DNA from: Herbaspirillum sp. 3R11
GTDB taxonomy: Bacteria > Pseudomonadota > Gammaproteobacteria > Burkholderiales > Burkholderiaceae_D
Reading direction: 5' to 3'
DNA length: 64,000 nt
Assembly (NCBI RefSeq): GCF_004563925.1
Contig: NZ_SPNJ01000002.1
Span: 992,001 to 1,056,000 of the forward strand
A model generated the notes under the pieces. The model ran no database searches, was not told the DNA's origin, and saw nothing but the letters and a program-made list of their open reading frames with translations. Shown here piece by piece: positions 60,363-64,000 of the stretch (the stretch's first letter is position 1; every line of letters begins with the position of its first letter). Made by a program: the position numbers and the translations under genes.

Positions 60363-61090
60363 CCCGGCTGACTGACGGGTTCGGCAATGCGCGCCAGCCA
60401 ACCGTTCCAGAATGTGTGCGAAGCCTGCTGGAAAGACCGTCCATACTCCAGCGCGCCGGCGCGCAATGCCGCCAGGCTGGCCTCTTGTGTGTGGGCGATT
60501 TCATGCGCGTGGCCGATCAGCCATTGCTCCACCATGCGCACGTCGAACTCGGGATGGAATTGCAGCGCCAGGCAATTGCGTCCCCATGCAAACGCCTGGT
60601 TGCGATAGCGCTCGGTAGACGCCAGATGGCGTGCGCCGACCGGCAGGTCGAAGGTGTCGCCGTGCCAGTGCAAGACGTTTGTCTGTTTGCCGATCAGGGC
60701 GTCGATGCACGGAAACTCTGCTGCATGCTCGCCCGGCAGCAATGGTCCCCAGCCGATCTCCTTGCCGGAACTCCCCGGATAGACGCGCGCGTGCAATGCC
60801 GCCGCCATCAATTGCGCTCCCAGGCAAATTCCCAGCGTCGGCAGATCGTCGAGCAGGCGCGCGCGCAGCCAGGCGATTTCGGCGCGCAGGTAGGGATAGG
60901 CATCCATGTCGTAGGCCGCGATCGGACCACCCAGCACCACCACCAGGTCGGCGTCCAGCGGCGACACGGCCGAGAACGAATCCACGCCCACTTCAAAATA
61001 ACGGATCTCGATGCCACGCCTGGCCAGCAGCGGCTCCAGCTGTCCCAGGTCTTCAAACGATACATGGCGCAAGGCCAGGACTTTCTTCAT
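60359..61090 (-). CDS. Type 1 glutamine amidotransferase (GuaA-like domain)
   Basis: 243 residues: class I GATase fold with DADLVVVLGGPIAAYD, nucleophile Cys89 (LGICLGAQLMAAALH), and the C-terminal His-Glu pair in ALQFHPEFDVR. Stand-alone GATases of this group hydrolyse gamma-glutamyl compounds or lend ammonia to a partner. The stop codon interlocks with the convergent receiver gene. Start at 61090 avoids a basic upstream extension. Substrate unknown. Confidence 0.88.
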   Translation of the reverse strand: MKKVLALRHVSFEDLGQLEPLLARRGIEIRYFEVGVDSFSAVSPLDADLVVVLGGPIAAYDMDAYPYLRAEIAWLRARLLDDLPTLGICLGAQLMAAALHARVYPGSSGKEIGWGPLLPGEHAAEFPCIDALIGKQTNVLHWHGDTFDLPVGARHLASTERYRNQAFAWGRNCLALQFHPEFDVRMVEQWLIGHAHEIAHTQEASLAALRAGALEYGRSFQQASHTFWNGWLARIAEPVSQPG

Positions 61091-61277
61091 CTTGGGCTTT
61101 CTGATGGCGGGACGGGGAAGAGTTTTGATTTCGCTATATTTTAACGTATACAACGTAAAACATAAAAAACCGGGCATCAGGGCCCGGTCCGGAAAGCAAG
61201 AAAGCGGGAAGGCGGAAAAACAGGGGCGATGATTCAGCCGTGCTTATCCTTGGTCCTTATCCTCAGTGCTTATATTC

Positions 61278-61706
61278 TCATGCCTTCACGCCGACAATCA
61301 CGTGCGACGCCTTGAAGAACGCCAGCACCGGTTTGCCCACGGCAAGACCGAGCGACTGTGCGCTTTCCTGCGTCACGATCGCCGCCAGCGTCTGGCCTCC
61401 CTTGAGGCTGACTTCGACTTCGGTGTTGACGGCGCCGGGCTTGACCGTCTTGACGGTGCCTTCGAGGCGGTTGCGGGTGGACAGTTTGATGCCATTGTCC
61501 GGCACCGACAGGATCACCCACGGCGCCTTGACCAATGCCAGCGCATCGGCGCCGACCTTGAGGCCGAGCGAAGCGGTGCTGGTGCGGGTGATGACCGCCA
61601 CGATGCGATCGCCGCCGGTCAATGTGATTTCGATCTCGTCGTTGACGGCGCCTTCGTTGATGGCGGCGACCTTGCCGGCAAATTCATTGCGTGCGCTGGT
61701 GAGCAT
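61278..61706 (-). CDS. Molybdopterin-binding protein with two TOBE/Mop domains (molbindin)
   Basis: 142 residues made of two similar Mop repeats (about 3-68 and 74-138): SARNEFAGKVAAINEGAVNDEIEITL and STRNRLEGTVKTVKPGAVNTEVEVSL, each ending in a SLGLKVG / SLGLAVG-type helix. Binds molybdate or tungstate oligomers in the cytoplasm for storage or homeostasis. No mod transport or modE gene lies in the window. Confidence 0.93.
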   Translation of the reverse strand: MLTSARNEFAGKVAAINEGAVNDEIEITLTGGDRIVAVITRTSTASLGLKVGADALALVKAPWVILSVPDNGIKLSTRNRLEGTVKTVKPGAVNTEVEVSLKGGQTLAAIVTQESAQSLGLAVGKPVLAFFKASHVIVGVKA

Positions 61707-61885
61707 GGGGATCCTTTCGTGATTGATTGCAGACGGCCATCTTATCCGATGCCATGCCTGTTCGACGACCGCCCGGATGCATTAAGTGGTATAGCGTTTT
61801 GCGCATATCGTAGCTGTTGCGGCTGTTACGGAAAGGGGCGTCATGGTACGATGCGGACCCTCTGCAACACGTCCATTGAACCGGC

Positions 61886-62176
61886 ATGTCGAAACAGTTT
61901 TTGCTTGAAAGCCCCAGGGACACCGGCGACGACCGCGTGACCTTCATCATCCGCAACAACGGCACCATGCTGCCGGGTTTCGTGACCCGCGCTGCGCTGA
62001 TTTCCATCGGCGGCCTGACCAGCAATAACATCGTTGCGCTGTACACCGAACATCGCGCCCGTATCGCCGAAGCCGTCAAGAAGCGCATGGCGCAGCCCGG
62101 GCTGGTGCCGTACATCGCGCTGACGCTGGAAGATTTGCAGCAAGCTCTCCCCCTCCAGGCCGCCCAGGCTGAATAG
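61886..62176 (+). CDS. Hypothetical protein
   Basis: 96 residues, soluble, mixed alpha/beta: FLLESPRDTGDDRVTFIIRNNG, a SIGGLTSNNIVALYTEHRARIAEAVKKRM helix, and a LEDLQQALPL end. Not recognised; no catalytic motif. Preferred over the overlapping minus-strand frame because its composition is balanced and it starts with a conventional MSKQF. Confidence 0.6.
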   Translation: MSKQFLLESPRDTGDDRVTFIIRNNGTMLPGFVTRAALISIGGLTSNNIVALYTEHRARIAEAVKKRMAQPGLVPYIALTLEDLQQALPLQAAQAE

Positions 62177-62479
62177 TGTCGTGCGGCAACGCCGCAAGCA
62201 GGGCGTAAGCTGCGCCTGATATTTTCAAGCTGAATCAACGGACAAGTGTTGCCGTCGTGCTAATCTAGCGTTTGCGCAAAAAAGCGCCGGGCGCCCGCTG
62301 CTACCTCAGCGACCAGCACACCGTAAACAGATAACGCGCCATGATCGCGACGAAACGACCGGGACGAGCGGTCGGCCCTCTTCCGCCACGGGAAGGGGCT
62401 CAGAACAACAATCATTGGAGACACAGGCGACGCCACATGACCGGGACAGGTCGGGGCGGGGCCTGATACGGGAATCAGC
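62177..62479. other. 303-base gap before the PAS-GGDEF-EAL gene
   Basis: GC-rich, with small overlapping dyads (for example CGACCGGGACGAGCGGTCGG near 62357-62376) but no terminator-like T-run, clear promoter or known riboswitch pattern that I can identify. Confidence 0.4.
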
Positions 62480-64000
62480 TTGAGAGCTTTGCAGAGACGA
62501 CTATCGAATGCGTTCGTCGCCATTCAGGCGCGCTATCGCCGTTCGCCGACGGCGCGCACGACACACGTGGCGCACGTGGCGCAGGCGACGCATCTGCGCA
62601 CGCATGCCTACGCCAGCCTGTACCAGCAGCAGGTGCGCGCACCGTCGGCCGAGCTCGAACGCAGCCTGCGTCACTTCTCCGAACAGTCCCTGGTCGGCGT
62701 CTACATGCTGCGTAACGACGGCACCGTATTGCACGCCAACGACAAGATGGCCGCCATGCTCGGCTACCAGCGCGGCGCGGAGCTGGTTGGCATGCCGGTG
62801 GCAAGCCTGTGTGCACCGGAAGACCTGGCGCTGCTGCAAGAGAACATGCGATTGCGCCTGCAGGGCGAGGTCGCCACCGTGCAATATTCCTATCGCATCC
62901 TGCGTCACGACGGCACCCGTCACTGGGTGGAAGTGCACGGTAGCGTCTGTCCGCACGAAGGCGGCATCGCGCTGGTCGACACCGCGCTCGACGTCAACAA
63001 GCAGGTGCAGTCCGAATGGCAGTCGCGCATGGCTGACCGCGTCTTCGAATCGACCAGCGAAGGCATCCTGATCACCGATGCCGGGTTTCGCATCCTGGCC
63101 GTCAATCCGGCCTTCACGCGCATCACCGGCTATCGTCCGGAAGAAGCGATGGACAAGCGTTCGCGCATGATGACCGGCCCCGGCGCCGAGGCGGAAATCA
63201 ACCGCGGCATGCTGGAACGATTGGCGCACGATGGCCATTGGCAGGGCGAAATGAAGGACCGGCGCAAGGACGGCAGCTGGTATCCGGCCTGGCTGTCGAT
63301 CTCGGCGATCCGCGACAACCAGGGCGGCATCAGCAATTACGTCGGCGTGTTCACCGACAACACCATCCGCAAGGAAGCCGAAACCAAGCTGGCCTTTCTG
63401 GCCGATCACGACAGCCTGACCGGCTTGCTCAACCGCAGCAGCCTGATGCGCATTTTTGCGCAGCAGATCGAGACCGCACAAGCGGCCGGTGAGACGCTGG
63501 CCTTGTTCTTCGTCGACCTCGACCGCTTCAAGACCGTCAACGACACGCTCGGCCATCACGCCGGCGACCAGTTGCTGCTAGCCGCGGCTGAACGGCTGCG
63601 CGAGCAGCTGCGGCCGGACGACGTGCTGGCGCGCTTCGGCGGCGACGAGTTCGTCGTGGTACTGGGCGGCTCGCCGCCGCCCACCATGATCTCGGCCATT
63701 GCGCAGCGCCTGATCAACAGCATCCTGCAGCCGTTCACGATCAACGGTCACGAGATGTTCATCAGCGCCAGCATCGGTAGCGCAGCTTATCCGGAGCACG
63801 GCGAAGACGCCATCACGCTGCTCAAGAATGCCGACATCGCGATGTACCACGCCAAGGATCGCGGCAAGAACGCCTTCCAGCTGTTCAACAAGGAAATGAG
63901 CAATCGCGCGCTTGAGCAGATGCTGCTCGAGAACAGCCTGCGCCACGCCATCGAGCGCAAGGAATTTGAACTGTATTACCAGCCGCAGTTCTCGGCGCAG
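62480..64000 (+). CDS. PAS-PAS-GGDEF-EAL protein, truncated by the window end
   Basis: 507 residues visible. The frame is open from a TGA at 62438-62440; no ATG occurs before the first PAS, so TTG at 62480 (GGGA six bases earlier) is the likely start; TTG 62489 is another option. Basic N-terminus (about 1-55), PAS about 65-180, second PAS/PAC about 185-305, GGDEF about 315-475 with intact GGDEF at 387-391 and I-site RPDD (378-381), then the beginning of an EAL domain (LRHAIERKEFELYYQPQFS). Predicted cytoplasmic cyclic-di-GMP enzyme. Confidence 0.9.
   Translation, partial: MRALQRRLSNAFVAIQARYRRSPTARTTHVAHVAQATHLRTHAYASLYQQQVRAPSAELERSLRHFSEQSLVGVYMLRNDGTVLHANDKMAAMLGYQRGAELVGMPVASLCAPEDLALLQENMRLRLQGEVATVQYSYRILRHDGTRHWVEVHGSVCPHEGGIALVDTALDVNKQVQSEWQSRMADRVFESTSEGILITDAGFRILAVNPAFTRITGYRPEEAMDKRSRMMTGPGAEAEINRGMLERLAHDGHWQGEMKDRRKDGSWYPAWLSISAIRDNQGGISNYVGVFTDNTIRKEAETKLAFLADHDSLTGLLNRSSLMRIFAQQIETAQAAGETLALFFVDLDRFKTVNDTLGHHAGDQLLLAAAERLREQLRPDDVLARFGGDEFVVVLGGSPPPTMISAIAQRLINSILQPFTINGHEMFISASIGSAAYPEHGEDAITLLKNADIAMYHAKDRGKNAFQLFNKEMSNRALEQMLLENSLRHAIERKEFELYYQPQFSAQ

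Noticed and set aside
62177-62479. Cyclic-di-GMP riboswitch before the PAS-GGDEF-EAL gene
   Set aside because: No match to the GEMM core or tetraloop-receptor arrangement could be seen.

Overview
The window is a 64 kb stretch of a GC-rich (roughly 60 %) chromosome with dense coding and short intergenic gaps. Gene content and protein style (pepN-fbp neighbourhood, many LysR/MarR/AraC regulators each beside a small target operon, FeoAB, large PAS/GGDEF/EAL and CHASE3 kinases, NodT-type efflux) point to a free-living or plant/soil-associated betaproteobacterium, most likely of the Oxalobacteraceae (Herbaspirillum-like). This is inferred from family resemblance only. I see no rRNA, tRNA, prophage, insertion sequence or CRISPR array.

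Layout. 1-3 kb: end of pepN, fbp, a DJ-1/PfpI protein and RarD. 3-9.6 kb: LysR regulator, a SsuABC/TauABC-like importer, a DAO-type flavin oxidase and a RidA deaminase, which together read as uptake and oxidation of an amine or amino-acid-like compound; then an AraC regulator. 9.7-17.8 kb: an SDR, a divergent MarR/SDR pair sharing a clear operator, a VOC protein, and a MarR-controlled EmrA-EmrB-NodT tripartite efflux operon. 18.5-24.1 kb: a periplasmic binding protein translationally coupled to a CHASE-PAS-PAS-GGDEF-EAL protein, then a GST and a LysR regulator. 24.3-30.5 kb: a four-gene signalling module (hybrid kinase with three receiver domains, CheR, CheB, receiver-kinase). 30.7-35 kb: SDR, LysR, D-cysteine desulfhydrase and a sterol-desaturase-type membrane protein. 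35-37.6 kb: feoA-feoB-Cys/Lys-rich small protein behind a Fur box. 37.7-42 kb: a sigma factor with a SnoaL-like tail grouped with SnoaL, GST and NmrA proteins, then an ArsR/SRPBCC pair. 42.1-46.9 kb: cupin, metallo-hydrolase, RidA and MHS transporter, divergent from a DJ-1/PfpI enzyme and an XRE-cupin regulator. 47-51 kb: a methionine locus, MetR-like regulator, mesX (DUF1852), mesD (core MetE) and a flavin reductase. 51-57.4 kb: LysR/peroxiredoxin, SDR/ArsR, AraC/EamA and an HDOD protein. 57.9-64 kb: CHASE3 kinase with two response regulators, a glutamine amidotransferase, a Mop-domain protein and the start of a PAS-GGDEF-EAL protein that runs off the window.

The two most interesting places are adjacent. 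The mesX-mesD-flavin reductase set is a recently recognised oxygen-dependent, folate-independent route to methionine. Between metR and mesX lies about 225 nt of non-coding plus-strand sequence that folds into several nested helices, including a three-way junction with G-U pairs that fix the strand. It looks like a structured RNA; an ORF-less HEARO/omega-RNA (the IscB guide-RNA family) is my leading but unverified guess.
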